A DNA stretch of 64,000 bases from Stachybotrys elegans (Eukaryota > Ascomycota > Sordariomycetes > Hypocreales > Stachybotryaceae): positions 5,766,001 to 5,830,000 of the forward strand of contig JAGPNK010000001.1 in the NCBI GenBank assembly GCA_020746835.1, written 5' to 3'. The notes beneath the pieces were generated by a model, which was given only the letters and a program-made list of their open reading frames with translations, was not told where the DNA came from and searched no databases. Of this stretch, positions 23,432-34,748 are shown in pieces. The first letter of the stretch is position 1; every line of letters starts with the position of its first letter. The position numbers and the translations under genes are program-made.

Positions 23432-24202
23432 TCAAAGTTTGCAGTGAAGAATGCAGATGGATAACGCACCCTCAACCTTGTTCAACGAGACCCTCATTTG
23501 CACGCTAGTGCTGCTCCATGCGTAGCTCCGGATGTGCATGTAGTTGGTGAACTTGGCCATTTTGCACGACTGGGCGATTTGGCCTCCCCGTGAGTCGTAG
23601 TACCTCCAGGCCCAGCTAACAGTTTCACGCTGAACACTGGCTTTGACGAGGTTGTGGATGTTACCCAAGGTGGCATCGCCCCTGTATGTGCCCTCCATTG
23701 TGGCCGTGAGCCAGGCGCTCTTTCGAAAACCGCCATTTGCCATCCAAGTAACCTTGCGTGCGTATTCACGCCCGCCATCGCAGAATCCGCCCTTGCAGAG
23801 TCCATATACAGCGTCGCCAACGAAGCTTCTGATGCTGTCTATGGTGCCTCCACAGCCGTAGTCGGTCAGCTTGCTGCCAATGAACACCGTAGTTCCCTCA
23901 GCTCGAGTATTGAGGGTGTTTGGCGTAGCTGGAACCTCAACGTCAAAGTTGACCTCTTGGGCGGGCAGTATATCGACAAAATCACCGGTGTGGTTGGCAC
24001 CGAGCGGCTCGGCAAGTACCATGTAATCGGCATTCTCGTCGATTTCTTCCGGGTCCATGCCCGCTGGGATGATATATCCAGGGGAAGAGAAAACAGCGTC
24101 CCCAGAAATGCCACTCAAGTCAAGTTCTGCTCCTGGGTACGCCATGGCTACTGTGCAGAGCCTGGAGGCCACAATGGCCAGACCCATGATGAATGAATGC
24201 AT
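23432..24202 (-). CDS. Secreted orphan protein, about 256 aa
   Basis: An open frame runs upstream to an ATG at 24295, but the ATG at 24202 begins a proper signal peptide (MHSFIMGLAIVASRLCTVAMA), so it is preferred. A pro-like acidic stretch follows (residues 22-100), then a compact C-terminal half with GTTVFIGSKLTDYGCGG and a cysteine-bearing KGGFCDGG segment and many tryptophans and tyrosines. The layout (signal, acidic spacer, aromatic/Cys domain) resembles secreted fungal proteins processed after export, but no family is recognised. The last dozen residues could be intron read-through because a GTGCGT-like site follows SLNK. No function is assigned. Confidence 0.6.
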   Translation of the reverse strand: MHSFIMGLAIVASRLCTVAMAYPGAELDLSGISGDAVFSSPGYIIPAGMDPEEIDENADYMVLAEPLGANHTGDFVDILPAQEVNFDVEVPATPNTLNTRAEGTTVFIGSKLTDYGCGGTIDSIRSFVGDAVYGLCKGGFCDGGREYARKVTWMANGGFRKSAWLTATMEGTYRGDATLGNIHNLVKASVQRETVSWAWRYYDSRGGQIAQSCKMAKFTNYMHIRSYAWSSTSVQMRVSLNKVEGALSICILHCKL

Positions 24203-25794
24203 TGTGTAGGGCAGCTGGAGAACACCAACCTGAATGGTTGCGATGGTAATGGGAGTGAGAGAAGAGGGAACGAAGGCTGTGATGAAGAGATTCAATCATG
24301 ATTTGGGAGGACACAAGAGAGCCTTTTATAGCTGAATCTTCAGATATCCCGAAATAGCAGCGGACAGGCATATTTACTAGCAATGACCATTCCTTCAGGG
24401 TCCTAGATCACTGAACTCCGGCGTTGCTAGCTTCACAGCTATTGTTTTGCTTCGAGAGCTCGCATTGTCACGTCGTAGGCGTGGCTGGTGACATGCCCAA
24501 AACAGACAAATCACCGCAATGTCAATACTTTCTCCACATCCACTCCTGTTTGAGGATTCAGCGCCGTTGCCGTAAATCCTGTATCTGGTCGCGTAACACT
24601 CTTCCCTGCCGTTGGAGGTACAAAATAGTATTTTGGTGGATGGCTTGATCCTCTCACCGTAGATTGAGATAGGCTAGACCGCTTAGAGGCTATTACGGCC
24701 GTGTCTATCGTTCTTGGCATCATGTTGGGGGCGAAAACTAAGCTTTCCGGTTCAGACCCCATCGATTAATTACAGGGGATCGTTTTGGGGGCGAAAACAA
24801 TGCGAGAACAACCCCATGAACGCCCCACGAAACTGACCTTCTTATCAGGTTCGGTAAATCGGCAATGATACTTGGTTAGGTTAGAGGCTTGTGTCTCCAA
24901 CTGGATTCATTGGTGGCCTGATTGAGATGCTTAAGGCAACATTAAGATAGGAGAGGTTTCATATTTTATGTCAGCATATCTATGATTGTAAACAGACACG
25001 CGGTGTTGCAGCAGGCGGAGGTCTTGTTCTGCCAGTTCCATCCGATAAACTGTCGGGCTGGCCACGACGTTGTCATCAATATTCGTCTCCATAAACCTCT
25101 TGGAGGCATGGAGTTTATCCAGCATACGAACCCAATGGAATTCATATGTAGTCGCAGCCAGTCAAACCCTTCCACTTGGCATCAGCAACCTTGTGGGAAT
25201 GTAGTGATTCAGTCTTCACAGGAGGATGTCCCCTCTGTACATGTGCTTGTTCATTTGGAGACAGGAGCTAACTAATATACCAACATATCCTAACGGATCA
25301 TATAGCTGCAAGGGCTTTTGCTGCCTGAAAGCAGCTCTGGCTTCCGGTGGCGACTGAAGCCACGTACAGCCTGGTCTCTGGTCATTGTGGCTTGGCCAGT
25401 TGGATACTCTATGTAAAAGTAGTCGAACAATTGCCTCGCCGTTTCCCCGTACTCTTCATAACCGATATGGTAGCTGAGGCACTAGGCAATACGTTTACCG
25501 TATGCCTGCTGCTCCCCCCGGACTATGTACATCCCTTTATCGCCATGAACACATTTCTTTAGAGCAAATGACGGGTTGGTACCGCCATGCACCAGCTTTT
25601 CAGAGTTCTAGAAGGAACCATGCCGCTCATAAATCACCCAAGCATTTTAAGAACATGACAGATCAATGAAGCAAGCGTAAGTCAAGGAAGGAAATGTTGA
25701 CCATGGAGTTTATGTGCCTGTTGATTTAACCACTACTATCTAGTCATGACTAGAGTTCTGCGCACTCGTGATGAACTTGAAGATCATCAGCCAC
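24203..25794. other. Degenerate stretch with broken frames and a 14-bp direct repeat
   Basis: ttgggggcgaaaac occurs at 24725-24738 and again at 24786-24799. Several minus-strand open fragments (about 24511-24762, 24931-25125, 25300-25450) have protein-like composition but are split by stops and frame changes, which suggests a decayed gene or element. No family is identified. Confidence 0.4.
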
Positions 25795-27771
25795 TTAATC
25801 ACAAATCTCGCGGACTTTATGCTCTGCCCGACAGAGGCGCCCATTGCTTGTCTCCTCCCATCGATCATAAGCAATACAAGGAAGACACCAGAACACATCA
25901 TCCGGATCAACGGCCCTTTTGATCTGTGAAAGTCTTTTGTAATTTCTCCCCCAGAATGCTTGTTGCCACTCTCGCTCATATGGAAATGCCTGTTTCCGGT
26001 TATAAAACGAAGTAAATGCGACTGGGTCTACCTACCTCATTGAGATATGTGCCACCGCTAGGCGTAATATCTTTCAAGATTTGTAGGCTTTCGTGGAAGG
26101 ATTCAATTATCTCAGCTTCAGCTGTTGGATTGAATGGTGGAAAGGCTTGCACAAATACTGCTTTTGTCAGTGACTGCCGTTGCGATACGAGGCTAACTCA
26201 CAGGAGTGAATGTATGAGGTTCGCAGTGCTGGGTTAGCTGCATTGCTTCCGCCCCGCGGAATAGCCTCTTGTACGCCCTTGCCTATTACGAGAAACGGGT
26301 TAAATCCTCCATGCTTATCCAGAATAGGTGACAGTGCGTTTTTCAGGGAAGCAGTGTCATCAGTTAAGGAATGCTTGTCAAAGAGCCTCGACCCCATGTA
26401 ACCTTGGCCACCTGCTGAGCCACGGTCGTAATGGTCCTCAAACCAATCTAGGAAGCTGTCATATTGCGTTGCTTGTTGGAACATGAATGCTGCGAGACCC
26501 CAACGCTGATGAATTGTCTCGTTGATAGGTCTGAGAATACTCTCAACCGCATTCACGTCATGCACATCCTGGAGAATCAAGTTACCGTATATTCCAGTGA
26601 TATTCTCTGGCCCTCCAGGAATATTCACTGGCGATGGCGTATTCTTGCTAACGCGATTGTATCCTGAGAAGCCTGAATCCGACAAATACGGCAGTTGCGA
26701 CATCAGGTAGGTGACGAAATCGAGAGCAAAGCTGGCTTCACTGGATGTTATCGCTGCCCAAGACACAGACAGGATAGATGGCGAAGGGTGAGTTTGTAAC
26801 GTAATCGACGTAATGACCCCAAAGGTTGAACCGCCTCCCTGGTCAGTATTAGCGAAGAACCATGTCGTATCCGCACTGACATACGCCGCGGAGGGCCCAG
26901 AAGAGATCACTGTTCTGGTCTTCGTTGACAGTAATTATGTCCCCGTTAGGAATGACAATCTCCATCTGAAGGACATTATCTGCAGCCAACCCATACCGAG
27001 GAGCCAATACGGAGTGGCCGCCGCCGGTAATGTATCCCGAAATGCCGACAGATTTCCCCCCGCCACCGACAATTGTCCGATTACGTGACGCTGTGGCAGT
27101 GTAGATGTCGTACATCTGGGCGCCGCCTCCTACTGTAACGGCGTCGACGGGAATAATTTTGCCGGATCCAGCGAGGACAAACTTGTTGGGATGATGTTCA
27201 ATCTTGTTGAGATGGTGCACCCATATGGACAGGGAACCAGGGGCGATGGATCGGCCAAGGAAATCATGTCCTGTGCTTTTAACAATGAGTCGGATGTTGT
27301 TCTCGCGGGCTGTGGCGGCGTCAGTGGTTGATGAGCAGATGCACAAGGTGTCTCACCAAAATCAACCCCAGCCTTGACATGCTCAGGTCTTGTTGCATTA
27401 ATGACATAGGAAGGATAACCGTCACCACTGCATGGAACTCTTGGGTCGGGAAGACATGTGTTGTTGCTGTAAACGTCCCACATGACTGAAATGGGGTCTT
27501 GGACGTGAAATTCATACACGCTCCATTGCTGCGCGACTTTGATGCATTGCTCCTCGTCGTAGAATGGTTGCTCAGCGTGGCAGACTGAACCGGGCGGCAC
27601 AGGACGCATTAGACGACCGGCCACGGTGTCATTCAGCTGCCCCCATGTCTCAACAGTAGGCCAACTGGTGGTGCCAGGATATGCTTTGCATCTCGTACAT
27701 GATGTTTGCCCGAAAGATGGGAGGAGGCTCAGCACCAGGATCGGCGTGATAAGACTAGAAAGGGCAGCCAT
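25795..27771 (-). CDS. Secreted berberine-bridge-type FAD oxidase
   Basis: Five exons (27771-27357, 27309-26885, 26838-26202, 26157-26036, 25989-25795) give 597 residues. A signal peptide begins at MAALSS (an in-frame ATG at 27819 is less likely). FAD_binding_4 is clear: [13 protein letters not shown] with His153 for the covalent flavin bond, then [19 protein letters not shown] and a late [17 protein letters not shown]. The C-terminal BBE motif reads [15 protein letters not shown]. The cysteine used by bicovalent relatives is replaced in the GGGKSVG segment, so a single flavin bond is expected. Such enzymes oxidise alcohols, sugars or alkaloid-like amines with O2. Boundaries near 27310-27360 may be one base off. 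Confidence 0.86.
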
Positions 27772-28004
27772 GGTCAGATGTGTATTGGAATGATAGAAGC
27801 GAGTACCCTGATATACCACCCCCGCTGTCTACTTATGTACATCAAGGTCACGATTTGGCCCCCATCTCGGTTAACGATATGCATACGAAGGATGTGGAAA
27901 ATTCCAAAGTTCCTGCTTCTTTTCTAATCATAGCCTAATACATTTAGCCAAATATCAAATTACCTAAACCCTAGGCTTCAAGAGCAAAAAATGAGATTGT
28001 GTGA

Positions 28005-28830
28005 CTAGCATTCGGGCTCGCCAATAAACCTAGCCTTGAGCTTCGCTGCGTACGATGTAGCCATCTCTCCCGTCTCATCAGTGACTGCAAGGACTATATT
28101 CTGTTAGTTTCTTCCATCTCTGAGAAGTAATGTGACTTACAAATAGGACCCTTTCCGGCCAATCCAGAAACCATTGCCCCGTTCAAGCCCTCGATACCAG
28201 CCTGGATTGTAATGCTTTCTTCTGGAGTAAGCTGAGATACTGGGTCATCACCGCCTGTCCAGATGGCCGTCTGGAGGTTCTGATCATCGTGGGTTAGCCA
28301 GTTATTGTATAGGAACTTGTAGTTTGCTCACCTGCAGCCGACCACCACCCTCGATGTAGCCGTTGTCGCATGTGGAGCCACTGACCGAGATGCAAGTATT
28401 TGCTTGAACCTATCCATTGCTGGTTAGTTAACTGCCAGGAAAACAAACGGCTAACTAACAGAGTGGAGGTGCGTAAGGCACTTGGCAGCATCAACGGCCC
28501 CTTGATCCCAAGGTGTAGTGTCCGTTTCGTTCTGCCAGCATGCCTGGGTGTACAACCCCGTTATCTCGTTCTTCCAGGTGGCTAGACAGTTAGCTGAATA
28601 ACTTTGAAGAAAGAGCGACCCATACCATGCCAGTAGTCACCCTCACTGAAGCTGTAGGAGCAAGCGGGTGTGGCCCCAGTCCAAGCGTCATTGATCATAT
28701 GTGCGAAGATAAGAGCTATACCGGCACCGATACCGGTGCTTTGTCGCTCCTCAAGATCAGCGGTTTGCACAGGGCTCGCCAGGGTCGCAGACGCCAAAGC
28801 AGTGACGGTAAAGAAGCGTGAAAAGATCAT
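28005..28830 (-). CDS. Secreted orphan protein, 210 aa, five exons
   Basis: Exons 28830-28626, 28581-28460, 28409-28332, 28279-28141 and 28093-28005 join in frame. The signal peptide is MIFSRFFTVTALASATLAS, followed by a short pro-segment ending in ERQS that could be a processing site. The mature part has about seven cysteines (for example in TPACSYSF, TQACWQN, AAKCLTH, NTCISVSGSTCDNG) and an EGGGRLQ block. All introns have consensus donors and the phases close exactly, which supports the model. No domain is recognised. It may be a cell-wall, hydrolytic or effector-type secreted protein; none of these can be chosen from the sequence. Confidence 0.68.
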
Positions 28831-30370
28831 TGTGTAAGTTGGTGCAAGTAGTTAGCTAGTCGATGTTGAAATGATGTGAAGTTGTTAGTTGTCTGAATTC
28901 TTCTGCAGTGAAATACGTTGGCTTTAAATAATTTTCATCCAAGCTATCGACTGACTTTGATCAACTTGGTATTGCGTTGAATAGCTATGACGAACACCAC
29001 CGTCAAAAGATTCTGCACCATACTCCAATGTCTATTTTGAGGCATGTTGCTAACTAAGCGAACTCACTGAAGCCGCCCTGAATGGTAAGGCGCAACCATT
29101 CAGTGCCAGAGTTGTGATGTCATATTGTCAATCTTGCCAGCCCTGTCCGGTACGGATCGCCACGGGAGGGCGGCGAAGGCGACGCTGAGTAACGACGTCC
29201 AGCTCTACCGCCCGTTTGGGTATCGTGTGGTGTCAAAAGCCTGGAAACCTGCGTTGGCTCTGCATCCTGGTAGCAGCAGGGCAAGGTGTGGGTCACGGCC
29301 TCAAGGAACTGATAGTTGTATGTTTCGAATGAGTCGTGGCAAACTCCTCTAGTTGGCCACATAAGCCAGGGTACTCGCTTGATTCAATCTTGCCTATGCT
29401 TTCATATTTCGTCATACCCGTAGATTGCAATCGAAGTTGTGCACGCTATTGGCACGTTATGGTCCCTGCGTCTACCACTAGAAATCCTCTTCGTTCCCGT
29501 TCCCGTTCCTGCCCTGTTCCAAACAAGACACTGGATACTACACGTGTGTAAAAGGCGAAGATCGTCAAACTCTGCCGTTCAGACTTTACAGGCGTGGTCA
29601 TCCTTTTACCTAGTCGGTTTAATTGTGTACTGCTACGACTGAAGTTCTCTGAGTTGCTGTGAGGTCAATTGGAAAGCCAAGAGACCTGGAAGGACAGAAG
29701 TAGCCAAGCGCCGTGATCCAAGCCTAGCCTGCTACAGCCGCTACAGGAGCCCTTAACATTCAATGGTATGAGCTTCACTATTTCTCAGTCTTGCCCGTAC
29801 AAGAAGCTCTGTGGTAAGGTTGCGCTCTCGGTTCTGTCGGTTGATGTGGGATTTCCCGTTCGTGTGCCCCAATGGGATACAGACCAATGACTTCGAGGAG
29901 GCCCCCTCTGACGATAAAGACGATATCAGATCAATAGATAACAATTGGTTAGAAAATTCGATTGAGAAAAGCTTGACGCTTGTGGTTCTGTCGGTTGATA
30001 GGTAGGTAGGATAATAGAGTCTTTTTTGGAAGTACTTCGTTTCATCCATTCACAAGCGACAATAACTGGATATCTCTTGATGCCTATCTTCATAACTCCA
30101 CCTTCTTGTGATGTGTATTTTTCTTGGAGCAGCCAAGCTATCCCGAATACAAGCACAGAGCTACTCCCTCTATTGGTCCGCTAGTAGTGAACGTCACGGT
30201 ATATTCAAGCCTTCCACCTTGTCTTGACAGGCTATTGGGTACTTACGTATAACCCCTTAATGGCCCAGGCCGTACACCGCTATACCACATTAAGTGAGGG
30301 GCACAGGGCGATAATACACTTCCCTTTCATTCCACTTGCAAGACACATTGAATTATGCTGTGGATGACAC
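28831..30370. other. Intergenic containing the best copy of the dispersed repeat
   Basis: Apart from repeat copy A (29830-29999) no feature is supported. Opposed open frames at 29120-29362 are compositionally odd but carry no motif. Confidence 0.5.
29830..29999 (+). mobile_element. SINE-like dispersed repeat, copy A, with 16-bp flanking direct repeats
   Basis: The 138-bp body (29846-29983) is bounded by perfect copies of ggttctgtcggttgat at 29830-29845 and 29984-29999. A 16-bp target duplication is longer than most DNA transposons make and fits LINE-driven retroposition. The body contains a ttcgattgag stretch loosely like a pol III B box; no poly(A) tail is present. Related copies lie at about 6291, 10751, 14925, 19979 and 47451. 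Confidence 0.6.
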
Positions 30371-31689
30371 CTATAACAACTTGAACTGCTTACTTGCGTC
30401 CTCCATGTGTAGGGTGATATCAAGAGAATCCAAATCAGTATATAGCTCTCCAATAGCTGGCCCCATCTTCTCACTGTCCAAACCGACGTCAGGGTTCTGG
30501 CCGCAAAAGAGTTGGCCGGAGGCTAGCCCGGTATCTATCACACCTTGGCATCTTGGCCTCCGGACGATATCGAAAGCTCTGAATGCAGCCTCAATCGTGT
30601 CCACTGAAGCTACTTGGCCCAACAAGTGGCCAAGAATGACACAATCCTCAACCGCCAAGCTTGCTCCGGCACCTTGCCATGGACTAGTTGCGTGCGCAGC
30701 GTCGCCAACAATGCACAGGCGGCCTCTAGCATAGCATGGAGTCGACCGATGCTCCCAGATGGAATATGCCTGCGGATCCGCTTGATCCAACATCAACTAT
30801 AAAGTCAGCCTTGTAGATAAAGAACAAGGGAAGCAGCACACCTCAACCATGCCTGTAGCAACGGGATTCCCGAGCCAGCCTTTTCTCAGCGCGTTCTCCA
30901 AGGTTTCCCGTGTAATTGATCGTTTGCGGGTTTTCGGCGGGTCATTCTCCATAGCCGCAATGATGCATTGTACCTTTGTGCCATTCTCAACAACAGCATG
31001 CATCATGAACGCTTCATCGCCCACCCAACAGAACTCTCTATCAACCTCGAAAGATTCCTCACCAATCCTGGCCTTTACTTGATCCAAGGGCAGGAGGTTT
31101 CTACAATCCCACCATCCTGCCGGCGTCGCTTCAAAGCCGACACCAACAATGGCCTGACGTACAGTGCTGAACAGCCCATCTGCTCCTACAACAGCGTCGA
31201 AGGATTCCATCGAGCCATCTTCAAAGGTGATGACCACGCCTGAATCCTCTTGTTTCACAGTTGACAGCTTCTTGTTCGCGTGAAGCATCTTAGGAGGCAG
31301 AGACTCTAGAAGAGTCTTAAGCAGCGGAGCTCGGTTCATTGCAAGCCCGGAATCCTCAGAAATGTCACTCACAATTGCCCCTGTATTAGGACCAGAACCC
31401 TTCATTGTTAATACCCAGATGAGCCATGGAAACAGGTACATACAATGACGATGCGAGCTGGCCCTACCGCCACGGCTCCAGCCTTCTTCTTGAAGAGTTC
31501 AATTGCGGACGGGATAATTGTTTCTAGAGCACCTAGGGCAAGATATGACAAGCCGATGCCAGCCCCACGTTCAGAAAACTCGGGTGCTGACTCGTAGACA
31601 TGAACATCAAGATGTACATGTTTCACAAGTGCGTTGGCCAAGGTAGCACCTGCAATCCCTCCCCCGATTATGGCTATACGGATACTCAT
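30371..31689 (-). CDS. FAD-dependent monooxygenase (salicylate hydroxylase-like)
   Basis: Exons 31689-31444, 31399-30842 and 30796-30371 give 409 residues, the usual length for the family. The N-terminal dinucleotide motif is IIGGGIAGATLANAL. The second FAD/NADPH motif is VVGADGLFSTVR. The third is CIVGDAAHATSPWQGAGAS. These place it in the PF01494 aromatic hydroxylase group, which inserts one oxygen into a substrate using NAD(P)H and O2, usually in the cytosol. Intron 1 donor is GTATGT and its acceptor lies in AATGAAG. The UstYa-like gene lies about 630 bp upstream on the same strand, so it may act as a tailoring enzyme there; simple aromatic catabolism is the alternative. Confidence 0.87.
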
Positions 31690-32314
31690 TATCGACGGAA
31701 ACGGAGAATGAAATGTTTACACGTAAATGAATAGCGTCTTGCGTGGTCGTGGTTTTATTAGTTTTTATTCGAGAGGCGATTGTGCCACGCTCAGCTGCCA
31801 CTCATGGGGCTTATTATTTATGATGTGCAGTTAGTACCAACATGAACAAAGTTCCCTAGGAAAGATTGACACTCCAAACTTCACTGATAAGAATCCTACC
31901 AGTGGACTGAGTAAGCAAATGCCACCATTCGAATGCTACCTTCCCAGGACAGAAGGGAGTGACCAACATTACAAAAGTTCCGTGGGGTGATCTGCGCATT
32001 CAGTTATAACGAATACCACCACACTATCTATTGGCTCAAGATGGTTTGGCCCCCAAGGATGATCGTGACAGTCACTCGCTGTGGCAAATCACACTGATTT
32101 CGCTTTGCCACGGAATACCATTTTGTATTGTGTTGGTTGCAAAGATAAGACCGCCGGGCTGATTTCCAATGTGACACTGCTATCAGCAACTCATTTGCGC
32201 CGTCCAATTTCAGTATTACGTGATACCACGGAAATAGCAGTGAATTTGAAAGTTGCCCCTGTTCGTTATATGAAAAAGATGGCTACGAGTATTCCAAGCC
32301 ACGTCAAGTACACA
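31690..32314. other. Intergenic between FAD monooxygenase and UstYa-like gene
   Basis: This is the upstream region of the monooxygenase and the 3' flank of the UstYa-like gene. A plus-strand open frame at 32081-32386 runs antisense into the UstYa-like gene and is rejected. Confidence 0.5.
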
Positions 32315-33282
32315 CTAATCAACAACTGGTCTCACGTAGTCAGGATCCCAGGACGTCATCCTCGAGCGAGCCCATGTTTCAACTGAGTCCCATTTCGCGC
32401 ATACTGCTCTGGCATTTGACCTCGTCGCAGGCTGAGATGCCAAGGGGTCTTCCCAGAAAAACGACACAACGGCAGCGTTACTATAGCACATGACTGTCGC
32501 CCGTAAAGACTCGATGCAGTGATCTTGAAGGTTAGCTTTTTCATGAATGCAGGTCAAGAACATACCGAGATGATCCCTGAGATACTCGTGTTCGTTCGCC
32601 GAAAGATTAGGGTAATAGATGTTGCTATACAATAGGAAACGGAGTTGCCGCTACAGGGTGTAAGAAGGAGCTAGAGTCGGAGCTTAGGATACGTACCAAG
32701 CAATGCAGTTCGTGATACACACCGGTGCTAGCAAGATATCCGCCACCTGTGAGCTTTGTGATACTGTCGAGCGATTCGCCTGCTTTGCCTAGCTCTTCAA
32801 TGGATGTGTTAAAGTATGTCGCTAAAATCGTCAGTAATTGACCAAGTACACAACGTAACACGAACGCTCCATTAGGCGGTCCCATGCTCTATTTTGCTCC
32901 ACAGACGGTGGCCCGCCATATATCTTATGCATCGGAGTACCGTGTATATCAGTGTTCCTAACTTCGTATTCTATTGAGTCTTGTAATGGAGCTTTGTTGC
33001 GTTAGCAAGAGGCTGTTGGCTTGCAATATTTTACTTACACCAAGACGGCCAATGTTTGGCCTCAAGTTCGCTTTGGTAGGAGTTCCTGATTCCGAGCATT
33101 ATTGATAAGAGGACCACGACATGTAGGAGAAAAGTGTATAGCTTCCACCCCCACGATGCATATTCTTTCCCTTGTCGCGGCCATGCGTGGATATTTTCCT
33201 CATCGCTTGTTTGGGGTGAAATCTCGAAAGACTTTTCGTCCTCGCTCGTGTTCCTGAGCAAAATATCGCTTGGGCGGTTCAT
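32315..33282 (-). CDS. UstYa-like (DUF3328) membrane oxidase
   Basis: Five exons (33282-33039, 32979-32866, 32821-32697, 32650-32566, 32523-32315) give 258 residues. One membrane helix (LYTFLLHVVVLLSIMLGI) follows a cytosolic N-terminus of about 48 residues. Both signature HxxHC motifs are present: HELHC near the end of exon 3, and HLDHC formed only when the 45-nt fourth intron is removed. Known members act in the secretory pathway and install ether or C-C crosslinks or oxidations on fungal ribosomal peptides (ustiloxin, phomopsin, asperipin, cyclochlorotine). The donor after exon 2 (GTTCGT) is weak but restores frame. It is divergent over 399 bp from a small secreted peptide gene, the arrangement expected of a RiPP tailoring enzyme. 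Confidence 0.87.
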
Positions 33283-33681
33283 ACTGAGCAGCTGGACAGG
33301 AGAGGATGTGGCAGAGGTACAAAGAAGAAGACGTTGGAATGAATGGACGTGACTGAGGACGATTTGATCCGGATAGGGGCCATATTTTTGAGCTTGAGGG
33401 TGCCCGGGTTGGATGATATCAGTAGCATCATATGAAGGTGCCACAGATAAGCAAATCCTTCCACGTAACCTCGCCCCCAAGCCAAGAGCCAGACGGCCGC
33501 GATGATCACTTCACGGGACAGGCAAATCAGTCCGGATGCAACCCTATTCCGCCTCAACGCAGCGCTCTCCATAATTACGGATTTGGAAATTGGTTGTAAT
33601 GGATATATATTGGAGCCTTTCCGGCTTAGTACATGAACCTCCACCTCAGTCAGTCATACCATCTCGAGCGCTCTCCCTACC
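33283..33681. promoter_or_regulatory. Divergent promoter between UstYa-like gene and small secreted peptide gene
   Basis: 399 bp separate the two start codons. A TATA-like ggatatatattgg at about 33600-33612 lies about 70-80 bp before the peptide ATG on the + strand. No TATA is evident for the other direction, and the 5' leader of the UstYa-like gene may be long. Confidence 0.5.
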
Positions 33682-34145
33682 ATGTTGCCTTTGAAAGCTA
33701 CTCTCGTTGTGCTTACAACGTCTCTTGGGTTCTCCCATGGGTTTCCAATCAGCCAGAGTTTGTTCAGCCTACGCTTTGAGAATGATTTCTAATCAATGTT
33801 CAGGTTTGATTGCTAGAGAACAAGCGTCCCCGCAAGACATGCCAATGCCTCAGGGAGTTGAGGTCATCGCAAAGCCGTATACTCGTAGGGCTTTGTTCAA
33901 GTTGATGAGCGATTGCTAACTTCATTTAGCTCAACTTGCGGGTGATGCAGAGGGTGGAACTGCCGGTAAGTGACTCATCTTATTGACTGATTGTAGCTAA
34001 AGAAATGAGTAAGCTTCCAAGCCGAACTACTGAGAAGTCGAACTACGAGATAGGAATCGATGGAGCTGGCATGGGAATCGATGCAATGAATAGAAGACTT
34101 TTGAATGAATATTTCTTCATGCCTGGATCTGGTCAATTTGCTTGA
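33682..34145 (+). CDS. Small secreted peptide; candidate RiPP precursor
   Basis: Four exons (33682-33757, 33804-33884, 33930-33965, 33997-34145) keep one frame and give 113 residues. Introns are 46, 45 and 31 nt; the second has an excellent GCTAAC branch and TTTAG end. The last is shorter than usual; using AG at 34002 would give 37 nt in the same frame, and AG at 34013 would end the protein early. A 20-residue signal peptide starts the protein. The mature part has no cysteine, so it is not a typical Cys-rich effector. Exon 4 holds a YEIGID segment, a nearby second GID, and a following dibasic NRR that Kex2 could cut. Divergence from the UstYa-like gene supports a precursor role, but only one core-like segment is seen, whereas known precursors often repeat the core. 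Confidence 0.55.
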
Positions 34146-34748
34146 CATATCAGACTTTGAAACAGCGCACGTTAAAGTATTTCGTATAATCGACTGCACC
34201 AATCTCGCATGAGGCCTTCCCTGCGCACATGAAACCGTGTGAATAAAGATATGCCCTGGGTATGCCTACTAGATCAATGGTGGTAGCTTCCTGCATTTTC
34301 ATTTATTGCCATGATCGTCGCCCTACTTGGTTGATTGCCTGCCCCTGAAGGATGGCAATTTCAGCATGAGCAAAAGGAGCACACGATTTGGCAGAACCAA
34401 TCAGGTCTGCCTAACTTATCAGACTGGCTGAAAATAGCAGCGGCAGTTTGGCACATGCATGCATGCATGTTATCTGCTAATCGGTCCAGGATCGACAATG
34501 TTATTTCAATGTAGATATGGCTGTTGCTTTCTATTGGTTACCACAGTAAGACCATTTTGCTGAGCAAAAGTTCCTCCTCCTGTGCAGCCAGCTTTACGCC
34601 AGCTGCGTTTATATTAGTTGGTACTCTTGCACAAATAGCTTATCCTGTCTACCGACACAGCGTCTCCTGAACCTCGGCTGCCATTCCCTGTGAGCCTGTT
34701 CGGTCCTGAGGATTATTGAGTATATTTTTTTGTATCACAACCGCCGCC
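34146..34748. other. Intergenic with a short ATGC run
   Basis: No gene is seen. catgcatgcatgcatgt lies at about 34454-34470. A TATA-less upstream region precedes the next ATG, which sits in an excellent context (gccgccATGtc). Confidence 0.5.

Noticed and set aside
25200..25450. Possible Pao/copia-like retrotransposon fragment (LYDPLGY-like reading on the minus strand)
   Set aside because: The match is a few residues in one frame, with stops nearby; not enough to name an element.
32081..32386. 101-codon plus-strand frame
   Set aside because: Antisense to the 3' end of the UstYa-like gene and without motifs.
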